Below, one piece after another: positions 53,035-61,551 of a DNA stretch of 64,000 nt. A program made the translations under genes and the position numbers. The first letter of the stretch is position 1. Each line of letters begins with the position of its first letter. The stretch spans positions 123,324-187,323 of the forward strand of contig DATMGU010000014.1 of NCBI GenBank assembly GCA_035555315.1. Reading direction: 5' to 3'. The notes under the pieces were generated by a model, which searched no databases, was not told the origin of the DNA, and saw only the letters and a list, made by a program, of their open reading frames with translations. Source of the stretch: DATMGU01 sp035555315 (GTDB lineage: Bacteria; Pseudomonadota; Alphaproteobacteria; ATCC43930; CGMCC-115725).

Positions 53035-54162
53035 TTATTCGCCTTTTGACATGCGCGGAGTGTCGGTTGGGAAGGGGAGCACAAGCGTGCCGATCAGGCT
53101 GTCGCGGGCGACGTAGTCGGGAACTGGCGGGAACGGCGCCGCTCTATAGACCATCTCTACAGCGATTTGATCGAGTGTCGGATATCCGGAGCTTTCCTCT
53201 ACAAAGACGCTGAACACGTTACCTTGCTTGTCGATGACGATACGCAACTTGGTCGTGCCCTGCCTGCCCCTGGTGACTTCTGAGGAGAGCATCGGGGCGA
53301 AGCGCTCGATCATTTGGTTGAGCTTGACGTAATAGGGATCGCGGATAGCCGCCTCGCCCTCGATATCGGCATGGCCGCGTGGCGCGCCTGATGGCGCCGG
53401 CGCCTTAGGTGTCGGCCGGATCGCGCCGCCCGGTTTCAATGTCGGTGCCGGCTTCGCATCGGGTCGCGGCAGCGACGCGACCTGCTCCGCCGGCGGCTTT
53501 GGCACAGGCAGGGGCGGCGGCGCCTCGGCGGCGGCGGCTTTCTGCGGCGTGTCGATCGGCAGCGGCGTTGGCGCCGTATGATCCTTGGGCTGCTCGGTCG
53601 GCTTCGGGCCATCCGCCGCTTGCGGTTTTGGATCGGTCACCGGCGGCGGCGGTGTCGCTTCTCCCACGGTCTTTTCGGCAGGTCCGGAACCCGGTGTTGT
53701 CGCATCGGAGGGGTTACCAGGCGCGTCCGATTTGGCGCCGATATCGGCCGATGCTAGGCGTTGGTCGGGCCGAGGTGCGGGCGGTTTTTCGACCTGTTTT
53801 TGTTCCGGTGGTTTGGGCGCGGGGGGCTTCGCCGCAGCGGATTTGGGAGGCGGCTTAGGTGCCTCGGGCGGCGCCAACACCAGCGTGACCGGAATGGGCT
53901 TTGGGTCCGGCAACGGCTTGGTCCAATCGAGCAGCCCCTCGTAAAGTGCCACACCTGCCAGCAGATGCAGCAGCAGTGACAGGACGATCATCCGCCATGG
54001 CCGGCGTTTGCCCTTCGGTTCGGGCGACAGGCCAGCCTCCGGTCGCACCGTGAAAAAGCCCGCCGTTACGGTTGATCGCCGATCGAATTCAGGCTCGGCG
54101 CCGCGCGGTCGGGCGTGGTTCCCGATCGGCGTGATGTCTTTCCTAGCCGCTGCTGCCGTCAT
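53035..54162 (-). CDS. TonB-like energy transducer
   Basis: A 375-residue protein. A single membrane anchor is at about 57-77 (MIVLSLLLHLLAGVALYEGL). A very long proline- and lysine-rich spacer (about 90-265) can span the periplasm, and a C-terminal TonB fold covers about 275-370. The TonB domain contains RGRQGTTKLRIVIDKQGNVF and ESSGYPTLDQIAVEMVYRAA. It transmits proton-motive force, probably to an outer-membrane receptor, but exbB, exbD and a receptor are not nearby. The start has an N-terminal cytoplasmic part of about 55 residues, longer than usual. The gene is divergent from the PBP gene. Confidence 0.85.
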   Translation of the reverse strand: MTAAAARKDITPIGNHARPRGAEPEFDRRSTVTAGFFTVRPEAGLSPEPKGKRRPWRMIVLSLLLHLLAGVALYEGLLDWTKPLPDPKPIPVTLVLAPPEAPKPPPKSAAAKPPAPKPPEQKQVEKPPAPRPDQRLASADIGAKSDAPGNPSDATTPGSGPAEKTVGEATPPPPVTDPKPQAADGPKPTEQPKDHTAPTPLPIDTPQKAAAAEAPPPLPVPKPPAEQVASLPRPDAKPAPTLKPGGAIRPTPKAPAPSGAPRGHADIEGEAAIRDPYYVKLNQMIERFAPMLSSEVTRGRQGTTKLRIVIDKQGNVFSVFVEESSGYPTLDQIAVEMVYRAAPFPPVPDYVARDSLIGTLVLPFPTDTPRMSKGE

Positions 54163-54376
54163 CTTGCCGTTTAAACCCCAGCCGCCGCGTCTTTTGCAAC
54201 CGGAACACCGTATCCGGCCGGTAATGAGTGGCGGCTAACTATTCCCCATAACTTACGGCGCCGGATCCCTCGAAAATCCCCGTGGCATCCACGCGAATCT
54301 GGTATGACGCACCCTATGTCGGAGACCATGCCCGTGCCGACTATACGCCGTTTCGCTTGTCCACCGCTCCGTACAT

Positions 54377-56581
54377 ATGGCTGATCCACCTAAATATACC
54401 ATCAGGCTCGATCCCGCCGATCGACTGCGCCCCTCGGCGCGGCACCTGCCCGATGCGCGATTGCCCGATGCGCGATCGGCGGCGGCGGGGCAGCGTGTCG
54501 AGCCCCAGGCACCGGCCCGGTCGCATGCCGCCTCGGCCCAGCCCGATGCCGGCTTTCGCGATACTCGGTCCGGTCGCTCACGCCAACCGCCCGCGCGGCC
54601 GGGCGAAGCGGGGCGGGGTGGTTCCCGGCCGCCACCGCGCGGCTGGCTCGGCTTCTTTCTGAAATGGACGGCGACGCTGGCGGTCTGGCTGCTCATCCTG
54701 GTCGGCGGCGTGGTGGGCTATGTCGCGACGACCTTGCCCGATACCAGCGCGTTGACCCGCGTCGATCGGCATCCCAGCGTCACGCTGCAGGCGGCGGACG
54801 GGTCGCTGATCGCCACCTATGGCGATCTAGTCGGCGACCACCTCACCCTGAAGGATCTGCCGCCGGCCCTGCCGCAAGCCGTGATCGCGACCGAGGATCG
54901 GCGCTTCTACAGTCATTTCGGTATCGATCCAATTGGCTTGTCCCGCGCGATGGTCACCAATTTGCGGGCGGGTCAGGTGGTGCAGGGCGGCAGCACGATC
55001 ACCCAGCAGATCGCCAAGAACGTCTTCCTGACACCGGAGCGCACGGTGCTGCGCAAGCTGCAGGAAACCTTGCTGGCCTTGTGGCTCGAACGGCGCTTCA
55101 CCAAGGATCAGTTGCTGGAGATCTATCTGAACCGCGTCTATCTGGGCGCCGGTACCTATGGTGTCGATGCGGCGGCGCAGCGCTATTTCGGCAAGTCGGC
55201 GCGCAAGTTGTCGGTCTACGAAAGCGCCATCATGGCCGGGCTGCTGAAGGCGCCGACCCGCTATAGCCCGGCGCGCGACCCGAAGCGCGCCGCCGCGCGT
55301 GCCAGCCAGGTGCTGGCTAACATGGTGGATGCCGGCTACCTCACCGAGGCGGAGGCCGCGACGGCGGCCAATGGCCAGGCGCCTGTCTTCGCCGCGGTCC
55401 CCACCGTGCGGCCCAGCCAGCGCTATTTCGCCGATTGGGTGCAGGACCAGATCGCCGCGTTCGGCGGCAATGGCGACATCGTCGTCACCACGACGCTCGA
55501 TCCCAAGATGCAGGAAGCGGCCGAGGCGGCGATCGCCGATACCTTGGCGCGCGACGGGGCGAAATCCAACGCCGCCCAGGCCGCCCTGGTCGCCATGACG
55601 CCGGATGGTGCCGTGCGCGCCATGGTCGGCGGCGCCGATTACGGCGGCAGCCAGTTCAATCGGGCGACGCAGGCCCAGCGGCAGCCGGGTTCCGCCTTCA
55701 AACCCTTCGTCTATCTGGCCGGTCTGGAGCACGGCATCACGCCACAGGACCGCTTCGTCGATGGCCCGATCCATATCGGCAGTTGGCAGCCGCACGATTT
55801 CTCCAACAAGTACGGTGGCGAGATGACCGTCGCCGACGCGGTGGCCGAATCGATCAACACGATCGCCGTGCAGGTGTCGGAGAAGGTTGGTCACCGCCGG
55901 GTCATCGAGGCGGCTCAGCGGCTGGGCATTCAGGCCAAGTTCGATCCCAGCGATCCGACGATCGCGCTGGGCACGGTGCAGGTCCCGCTGATCGACATGA
56001 CCGCGGCCTATGCGGCCTTCGCCAGCGGCGGCTACGGCGCCTGGGCCTATGGCATCGAGGAGGTCAAGGACCAGACCGGCAAGGTGCTGTTCAAGCGGTC
56101 CGGCGGTGGCCCCGGCCGGGTCATCCAGCCCGAGATCGTCGGCCAGATGGATGGGTTGCTGACCGGCGTCATCACCCGGGGCACCGGCAAGATCGCGGCC
56201 CTCGATCGGCCGGCCGCCGGCAAGACCGGCACCACCTCGGATTACAAGGACGCGCTGTTCATGGGCTATACCAGCGACCTGGTCACCGGGGTCTGGTTCG
56301 GCAATGACGACAACACGCCGATGGCCAAGGTCACCGGCGGCGGTTTGCCGGCGCGCGCTTGGCACGATTTCATGATGGCGGCCCTGCAGGGCACCCCGGT
56401 TCGGCCGTTGCGGCTCGAGGCGGCCGTCGCCGCCGCATCCCCGCCGCCCGCCGCCAGCGGTGCCGGTCCCATCGCCGATGCGTTCCTCAACGTCCTCAAC
56501 CGTGCCCGAGCCAGCCTCGACAACGTGAAACCGGCGGCACCATCGACGCAACCCCATTTCAACGACAATGGCGGTCGGTAA
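54377..56581 (+). CDS. Class A penicillin-binding protein (PBP1A type)
   Basis: A 734-residue bifunctional peptidoglycan synthase. The first 90 residues are polar and contain a duplicated 15-nt segment (PDARLPDAR). A membrane anchor lies near 93-115 (LGFFLKWTATLAVWLLILVG). The GT51 domain has ATEDRRFYSHFGIDPIGLSR and GGSTITQQIAKN. The transpeptidase domain has PGSAFKPFVYL (S-x-x-K), SINTIAVQV (S-x-N) and KTGTTSDYKDA (K-T-G). It polymerises and cross-links murein in the periplasm. Its length is below typical PBP1A (about 800), with no long insert between the domains. It is divergent from tonB and ends 20 bp before the convergent hicB. Confidence 0.93.
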   Translation: MADPPKYTIRLDPADRLRPSARHLPDARLPDARSAAAGQRVEPQAPARSHAASAQPDAGFRDTRSGRSRQPPARPGEAGRGGSRPPPRGWLGFFLKWTATLAVWLLILVGGVVGYVATTLPDTSALTRVDRHPSVTLQAADGSLIATYGDLVGDHLTLKDLPPALPQAVIATEDRRFYSHFGIDPIGLSRAMVTNLRAGQVVQGGSTITQQIAKNVFLTPERTVLRKLQETLLALWLERRFTKDQLLEIYLNRVYLGAGTYGVDAAAQRYFGKSARKLSVYESAIMAGLLKAPTRYSPARDPKRAAARASQVLANMVDAGYLTEAEAATAANGQAPVFAAVPTVRPSQRYFADWVQDQIAAFGGNGDIVVTTTLDPKMQEAAEAAIADTLARDGAKSNAAQAALVAMTPDGAVRAMVGGADYGGSQFNRATQAQRQPGSAFKPFVYLAGLEHGITPQDRFVDGPIHIGSWQPHDFSNKYGGEMTVADAVAESINTIAVQVSEKVGHRRVIEAAQRLGIQAKFDPSDPTIALGTVQVPLIDMTAAYAAFASGGYGAWAYGIEEVKDQTGKVLFKRSGGGPGRVIQPEIVGQMDGLLTGVITRGTGKIAALDRPAAGKTGTTSDYKDALFMGYTSDLVTGVWFGNDDNTPMAKVTGGGLPARAWHDFMMAALQGTPVRPLRLEAAVAAASPPPAASGAGPIADAFLNVLNRARASLDNVKPAAPSTQPHFNDNGGR

Positions 56582-56601
56582 GATACTATGGCGGGCAGGG
56601 A

Positions 56602-57057
56602 TCAGGCGGTTTCCAGTTCCGCCACCAAGCGATGACCCAGCGCGGCGAGAGCTTCCTCGATGCGGGGTAGTTTGCTCGCGGAATTGGGATCAAGCAGCCG
56701 GCGCACTGCTTTCTCGTCGATATCCAGAAGTTTCGCCAAGGCGACCTTGGTCATACCCGCCTCGGCCATGCACTGAGCCAAAGCCGCTTTGGCTGCGATG
56801 GTGATGCTGGGTGCAATCACGCGCTCACCCGAAGACGTGTCGGACGGAACCGGAATAGCGATGCCTTTGGATAGCCGATGGGCCAAGGCTTCTTCCAGAC
56901 CATCGGCGGCGGCGTCCAGCGCGTCCATGACGGTTTCGCCCTGGGTAATGGCTTCGGGCAGATCGCGGAAGGTGACGACGAAACCGGTATCCGCCGGATC
57001 GCCCCCCTCGGCCAGATTGGCGGGGGTAAGGGTGACGGGATAAGCAAGGCGGCGCAT
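56602..57057 (-). CDS. hicB: HicB-family antitoxin
   Basis: A 151-residue antitoxin. The N-terminal part (YPVTLTPANLAEGGDPADTG, then FVVTFRDLPEAITQGET) is the degraded RNase-H-like HicB fold, with DALDAAADGLEEALAHRL after it. The C-terminal half (AGMTKVALAKLLDIDEKAVR) is a helix-turn-helix that should bind the operator. AGGAGAT lies just before the ATG at 57057, 11 bp after the hicA stop. It neutralises HicA and represses the pair. Confidence 0.9.
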   Translation of the reverse strand: MRRLAYPVTLTPANLAEGGDPADTGFVVTFRDLPEAITQGETVMDALDAAADGLEEALAHRLSKGIAIPVPSDTSSGERVIAPSITIAAKAALAQCMAEAGMTKVALAKLLDIDEKAVRRLLDPNSASKLPRIEEALAALGHRLVAELETA

Positions 57058-57068
57058 GGGGGAATCTC

Positions 57069-57284
57069 CTATCGCAAGTCGTCGAGGGTGATGCCGAGCT
57101 GCTTCAGCATGGCGTGCAAGGTGCCGGATTTCAGTTCGCCTCGATCGCCAACGATCGTGAATCGGTCGCCATAGGTCAAAGTGCGGTGGTCGCCTTTGCC
57201 GCGGCTGGCATCGATCCTGACCTTGACGCCGGTCTTGCGGCCCAGCTTCCGGACTTTGCGGATCAATTCGTCGCCGGTCATCAT
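57069..57284 (-). CDS. hicA: HicA-family mRNA interferase toxin
   Basis: A 71-residue toxin starting MMTGDELIRKVRKLGRKTG. The dsRBD-like fold has the catalytic His in RGKGDHRTLTYGD and ends SGTLHAMLKQLGITLDDLR, the HicA signature. It cleaves mRNA when free of HicB. The ATG at 57284 is preferred over the longer frame, whose N-terminus overlaps the operators. hicA precedes hicB, the common order. Confidence 0.9.
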   Translation of the reverse strand: MMTGDELIRKVRKLGRKTGVKVRIDASRGKGDHRTLTYGDRFTIVGDRGELKSGTLHAMLKQLGITLDDLR

Positions 57285-57294
57285 GAAAAGGGTA

Positions 57295-57344
57295 TCGGAC
57301 AAAAAGGTCCGACCACCAAGAGGATTCGGATATTTTTGTCCGAA
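57295..57344. promoter_or_regulatory. Inverted-repeat operator of hicA-hicB
   Basis: TCGGACAAAAA (57295-57305) is mirrored by TTTTTGTCCGA (57333-57343), 11-base arms around 27 bases. Nested palindromes TCGGAC..GTCCGA (57295-57312) and TTCGGA..TCCGAA (57325-57344) lie inside. They are immediately upstream of hicA, where HicB autoregulation would be expected. Confidence 0.65.
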
Positions 57345-57377
57345 TTTTCGGTGTGTCGTCGAAAACAACCAGCACGA

Positions 57378-57404
57378 CCGACAACCCGCCTACCTGGTTG
57401 TCGG
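57378..57404. terminator. Hairpin between the metalloprotease and hicA
   Basis: A perfect 9-bp stem, CCGACAACC / GGTTGTCGG, with a 9-base loop lies about 95 bp after the metalloprotease stop on the minus strand. No T-run follows closely, so the terminator assignment is tentative. Confidence 0.4.
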
Positions 57405-57499
57405 CGCTACGCCTTTGCCGGCAGGAGATCCGCGTTGCGCGAGGCGCCGGGTGATGATTCGGCCGTTCAGATTGCCCCACGATGGGGAACACCGTGTGC

Positions 57500-58282
57500 T
57501 CAGCCGTAGCGCAACAACGCCCCGCCGTGGCGTTTCAGCCAGGCGCGGGAGGTGCCATGGCCGGGGGCCAGATCTTCGACCAACCGCCAGAACGCGGCGC
57601 CATGATTCATCTCGATCAGGTGTGCGACCTCGTGGGCGACCACGTAATCCAGCACCGGTTCCGGCGCCAGGATCAGCCGCCAGGAATACTTGATATTGCC
57701 GGAGGCGGCGCAACTGCCCCAACGCAGTTGCGGGTCGCCGACCGAGACACGGCCGGCGGGTCGGCCGGTTGAGCGGGCCAGCGTCTTTGTCTTGGCCGCC
57801 AACACCTCCCGCGCATGCAGGGCCAAGCCGCTGCGCGTGCGCCGGGCGAGGTCGGCTTGTCCCGAGGTCTCGACCCTGCCGGCGACCTCGATGGCGCCGT
57901 CGCCGATGCGAAAGATCGGTGTCACGCCGCGCTGGGCGGTGACCGCCCGCAGCCGATGCGGCACGCCCAGGATCGGGATCGCGGCACCATCGACGAACGC
58001 GATCCGTGGCGGCATGCCGGCGAGTTGTCGGGCTAGCCAGTCGCGCTTGAGGTCGAGGAAGCGCAAGCCCCCGGCCAGCGGCGCCGTCGCAGGCAGGACC
58101 AGTTCGACGACCGTCCCGGCCGGCGGGATGCGCAATGCCATGCGGCGCGCGCGCTGGCTGATCCGCACCTGCACCGGCACCGGTGTATCGCCGACAAGGA
58201 TGGGCGGGATCTCAAGCGATCGTTGCCCCGGCCGTTTCGGGGAGCGGGAGGGGACGGCGGTGCTGCGGGTGAACGGCCACAT
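57500..58282 (-). CDS. SprT-like zinc metalloprotease (YgjP/DUF45 family)
   Basis: A 260-residue protein. The C-terminal active site HEVAHLIEMNHGAAFW has the HExxH and the downstream glutamate/His region of YgjP-type peptidases. The mid-region RWGSCAASGNIKYSWRLILA is also a family signature. No membrane segment is present. The start is uncertain: ATG at 58282 or an upstream one at 58387, neither with a good ribosome-binding site. Its substrate is unknown. Confidence 0.88.
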   Translation of the reverse strand: MWPFTRSTAVPSRSPKRPGQRSLEIPPILVGDTPVPVQVRISQRARRMALRIPPAGTVVELVLPATAPLAGGLRFLDLKRDWLARQLAGMPPRIAFVDGAAIPILGVPHRLRAVTAQRGVTPIFRIGDGAIEVAGRVETSGQADLARRTRSGLALHAREVLAAKTKTLARSTGRPAGRVSVGDPQLRWGSCAASGNIKYSWRLILAPEPVLDYVVAHEVAHLIEMNHGAAFWRLVEDLAPGHGTSRAWLKRHGGALLRYG

Positions 58283-58442
58283 GGGAGCGGAGGATACCCC
58301 GAGCCGGCGGGGGAACGGTAGGCGGCTTTTTGGCGCTGGACGATCGCCGAAACAGGAAGCTTCATGAAACCGTCGCAAATGTGACATTTATCGTCGGATA
58401 CAAACGGGGCGGCCAAACGCCCGGCTCTTGGAGGAACGCTTG

Positions 58443-59762
58443 ATGTCACCGCGTCCACTGCTGCTCGCTCTCTCGGCATTATCTTTCGCCGTCTCGGCCG
58501 CCAGGGCGGATACCGCGCCGATCGAGATCCAGTGGTGGCACGCGATGACCAGCGCCAACGCGGACAAGGTCGCCCAGATCGCCGATGGCTTCAACACGCA
58601 GCAGACCGCCTATAAGGTCGTACCGGTCTACAAGGGCAGCTATGCCGAGACCCTCAATGCCGGTATCGCGGCGTTCCGTGCCGGCACCCAGCCGGCGATC
58701 CTGCAGGTGTTCGAGGTCGGTACCGCGACCATGATGGCCGCCAAGGGGGCGATCAAGCCGGTCTACCAATTGATGGCCGATGCCAAGGAACCGTTCGACC
58801 CGGCCGCCTATCTGCCGGCGGTGACCGGCTACTACTCGACGACGGACGGCAAGATGCTGTCGCTGCCGTTCAACAGCTCGACGCCGATCGTCTATTACAA
58901 CAAGGACGCCTTCACCAAGGCGGGCCTCGACCCGAACAAGCCGCCCAAGACCTGGCCGGAATTCTTCGACGACGCCAAGAAGATCCGTGCCTCGGGCAGC
59001 CCTTGCGGTTTCACCGCCGGCTGGATCAGCTGGACCCAGCTCGAAAGCTTCGGCGCCTGGCACAATCTGCCCTTCGCGTCCAAGGCGAACGGGTTGGGCG
59101 GTACCGATGCGGAACTGGCGTTCAACGGCCCGCTCCAGGTCAAGCACATCCAGACGCTGGCCGAACTGCAAAAGGACAAGACCTTCGATTACGGTGGCCG
59201 CACCAGCGAGCCCGAGGCGAAATTCATCTCCGGCGATTGTGGCATGATCCAGACCTCGTCGGGCTTTTACGGCAACGTCAAGGCCAATGCCAAATTCGCC
59301 TGGGGCATGGCCGAACTCCCTTATTACCCGGACGTCCAAGGCGCGCCGCAGAACTCGATCATCGGCGGGGCCAGCCTCTGGGTGATGGGCGGCAAGAAGC
59401 CGGAGGATTATGTCGGCGTCGCCAAGTTCTTTACCTACCTGTCGCAGACGGCGCTGCAAAAGGATCTGCATGAGGTGACCGGCTATCTGCCGATCACCAA
59501 GGCCGCCTATGACGCGATCAAGGCCGACGGCTTCTATGCGCAGAACCCCGAACGCGAGATTCCGGTGCTGCAGATGAGCGGCCGGGCGCCGACCGATAAT
59601 TCGCGCGGGCTGCGCCTCGGTAATCTGGTGCAGATTCGCGACGTGATCGCCGAGGAGCTGGAAGCAACCTTCGCCGGCAAGGAGACCGCCAAGGAGGCGC
59701 TCGACAAGGCCAAGGCGCGCGGCGACGTCATCCTGCGCAATTTCCAGAAAAGCGCGTCCTAG
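58443..59762 (+). CDS. ugpB: Extracellular solute-binding protein, UgpB type
   Basis: A 439-residue periplasmic binding protein with a signal peptide (MSPRPLLLALSALSFAVSAA, then RA). IEIQWWHAMTSANADKVAQI is the UgpB start, and it contains GSYAETLNAGIAAFRAGTQP, YYNKDAFTKAGLDPNKPPKT and GVAKFFTYLSQTALQKDLHE. It binds sn-glycerol-3-phosphate or glycerophosphodiesters for the UgpAEC permease. The ATG at 58443 has GGAGG 8 bases upstream. It is the first gene of ugpB-A-E-C. Confidence 0.95.
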   Translation: MSPRPLLLALSALSFAVSAARADTAPIEIQWWHAMTSANADKVAQIADGFNTQQTAYKVVPVYKGSYAETLNAGIAAFRAGTQPAILQVFEVGTATMMAAKGAIKPVYQLMADAKEPFDPAAYLPAVTGYYSTTDGKMLSLPFNSSTPIVYYNKDAFTKAGLDPNKPPKTWPEFFDDAKKIRASGSPCGFTAGWISWTQLESFGAWHNLPFASKANGLGGTDAELAFNGPLQVKHIQTLAELQKDKTFDYGGRTSEPEAKFISGDCGMIQTSSGFYGNVKANAKFAWGMAELPYYPDVQGAPQNSIIGGASLWVMGGKKPEDYVGVAKFFTYLSQTALQKDLHEVTGYLPITKAAYDAIKADGFYAQNPEREIPVLQMSGRAPTDNSRGLRLGNLVQIRDVIAEELEATFAGKETAKEALDKAKARGDVILRNFQKSAS

Positions 59763-59796
59763 GTCGGCGCCCTCTCAGCGCTGACCGGAACGCCCA

Positions 59797-60678
59797 ATGC
59801 AGCGTCGTGTCGTATTCGACAACCGGTGGCTGCCCTACCTGCTGGTCGGGCCGCAGTTGATCGTCACGCTGGTCTTCTTCTTCTGGCCGGCGGCGGAGGC
59901 GATCTATTTCTCGGTCGAGCGGCAGGACCCGTTCGGCCTCTCCACCGAATTCGTCGGACTGGATAATTTCGTCACGATTCTGTCGGACCCAGGCTACCTG
60001 CATTCCCTGGGGGTGACCGCGGTGTTCAGCACCTCGGTCACCCTTCTGGCGATGGTGCCGGCGCTGCTGCTCGCGGTCATGGCCGACCGGGTGGTGCGTG
60101 GCTCGCGCCTCTACCAGACCGTGCTGATCCTGCCCTATGCCATCGCCCCGGCGATCGCCGGCGTGCTGTGGCTGTTCCTGTTCAACCCGGGTGTCGGTGT
60201 CGTCGCCTTCGCCTTGAGGCGCATCGGCATCGACTGGAACTATCTGCTGAACGGCGATCAGGCGCTGGCCCTGGTCATCCTGGCCGCCGCGTGGAAGCAG
60301 ATCAGCTACAACTTCCTGTTCTTTCTGGCCGGGTTGCAGGCGGTGCCGAAATCGCTGATCGAGGCGGCGGCGATCGACGGCGCCGGACCGGTCCGACGGT
60401 TCTGGACCATCATCCTGCCGCTGCTGTCGCCGACGACGTTCTTCCTGATCGTCGTCAACATCGTTTACGCCTTCTTCGAGACCTTCGGCGTCATCCATAG
60501 CGTCACCGGCGGCGGCCCGTCCAAGGCGACCGAGATCCTGGTCTACAAGGTCTATTACGACGGCGTGGTGGCGCTCGATCTGGGGGGCTCCTCCGCCCAA
60601 TCGGTCATCCTGATGTTGCTGGTCATCGCGCTGACCGCCGTGCAGTTCAAATACGTCGAAGCACGGGTGCACTACTAA
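59797..60678 (+). CDS. ugpA: ABC transporter permease UgpA
   Basis: A 293-residue inner-membrane permease with six predicted membrane helices. The EAA loop EAAAIDGAGPVRRFWTIILP that contacts the UgpC ATPase is present. Its stop TAA is followed by an ATG at once (TAATG) in a region that has been tandemly duplicated, so the junction with ugpE is unusual. It forms the channel with UgpE. Confidence 0.96.
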   Translation: MQRRVVFDNRWLPYLLVGPQLIVTLVFFFWPAAEAIYFSVERQDPFGLSTEFVGLDNFVTILSDPGYLHSLGVTAVFSTSVTLLAMVPALLLAVMADRVVRGSRLYQTVLILPYAIAPAIAGVLWLFLFNPGVGVVAFALRRIGIDWNYLLNGDQALALVILAAAWKQISYNFLFFLAGLQAVPKSLIEAAAIDGAGPVRRFWTIILPLLSPTTFFLIVVNIVYAFFETFGVIHSVTGGGPSKATEILVYKVYYDGVVALDLGGSSAQSVILMLLVIALTAVQFKYVEARVHY

Positions 60679-60706
60679 TGGAAAGCCGGCACTAATGGAA
60701 AGTCGG
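60674..60706 (+). repeat. Tandem duplication at the ugpA-ugpE junction
   Basis: ACTAATGGAAAGCCGG (60674-60689) is followed, one base later, by ACTAATGGAAAGTCGG (60691-60706), a 17-base period with one difference. The first copy creates a decoy ATG with only five codons before a stop, and the second carries the ugpE start. Confidence 0.9.
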
Positions 60707-61543
60707 TCAGGCGGTTTCGCCTGGGTCCCGCATCTGGTGCTGCTGATCGGCGCCGCCCTGGTCGTCTTCCCGATCTACGTGACCTTCGTCGCCTCCACCT
60801 TGACGCCGTCAGAGATTCTGGCCGGGCCGATGACCCTGCTGCCCGGCAGCCACTTGGTCGAGAACTACCTGGCGGCGCTGACCCATGGAACGGCCTTCAT
60901 CTCCGGCCAGCCGGTGGCGCGGTTGATGGCCAACAGCCTGATCGTGGCGCTGGTCGTGGCGATCGGCAAGATCGTCATCTCGCTGCTCTCGGCCTACGCG
61001 GTGGTGTTCTTTCGGTTTCCCGGACGCATGATCTGCTTCTGGATGATCTTCCTGACCCTGATGCTGCCGGTCGAGGTGCGCATCCTGCCCACCTATCAGA
61101 TCACCGCCAATCTGGGCATGGTCGATACCTATGGCGGCCTGACCATCCCGCTGATCGCCTCGGCCACCGCCACCCTGCTGTTCCGGCAATTCTTCCTGAC
61201 CTTGCCGGACGAGCTGGTCGAGGCGGCGAAGCTGGATGGCGCCGGGCCGATGCGCTTTTTCGTCGATACGGTGCTGCCGCTCTCGGCCACCAACATGGCG
61301 GCGCTGTTCGTCATCCTGTTCGTCTATGGCTGGAACCAGTTCCTGTGGCCGTTGCTGGTGACCAACTCAGCCTCGATGACGACCATCGTCATCGGCATCA
61401 AAAGCATGATCGGCGGCGGCGATTCCCAGACGCCCTGGCACATCGTCATGGCGACCACCATCCTTGCCATGCTGCCGCCCATGGCGGTCGTTCTCTTGAT
61501 GCAGCGCTGGTTCGTCAAGGGTCTGGTCGACAGCGATAAATAG
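60695..61543 (+). CDS. ugpE: ABC transporter permease UgpE
   Basis: A 282-residue permease with six membrane helices. The EAA loop EAAKLDGAGPMRFFVDTVLP matches the UgpA loop. It begins MESRSGGFAWVPHLVLLIGA. The start codon lies in the second copy of a 17-bp duplication, so an earlier ATG yields only a five-codon peptide. It pairs with UgpA in the importer. Confidence 0.95.
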   Translation: MESRSGGFAWVPHLVLLIGAALVVFPIYVTFVASTLTPSEILAGPMTLLPGSHLVENYLAALTHGTAFISGQPVARLMANSLIVALVVAIGKIVISLLSAYAVVFFRFPGRMICFWMIFLTLMLPVEVRILPTYQITANLGMVDTYGGLTIPLIASATATLLFRQFFLTLPDELVEAAKLDGAGPMRFFVDTVLPLSATNMAALFVILFVYGWNQFLWPLLVTNSASMTTIVIGIKSMIGGGDSQTPWHIVMATTILAMLPPMAVVLLMQRWFVKGLVDSDK

Positions 61544-61551
61544 GAAACAGC

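Noticed and set aside
58370..58400. Possible PhoB box upstream of ugpB
   Set aside because: TGTCACATTTGCGACGG on the minus strand has only one good half-site. The second half does not match the TGTCA-type consensus, so I do not claim phosphate control.
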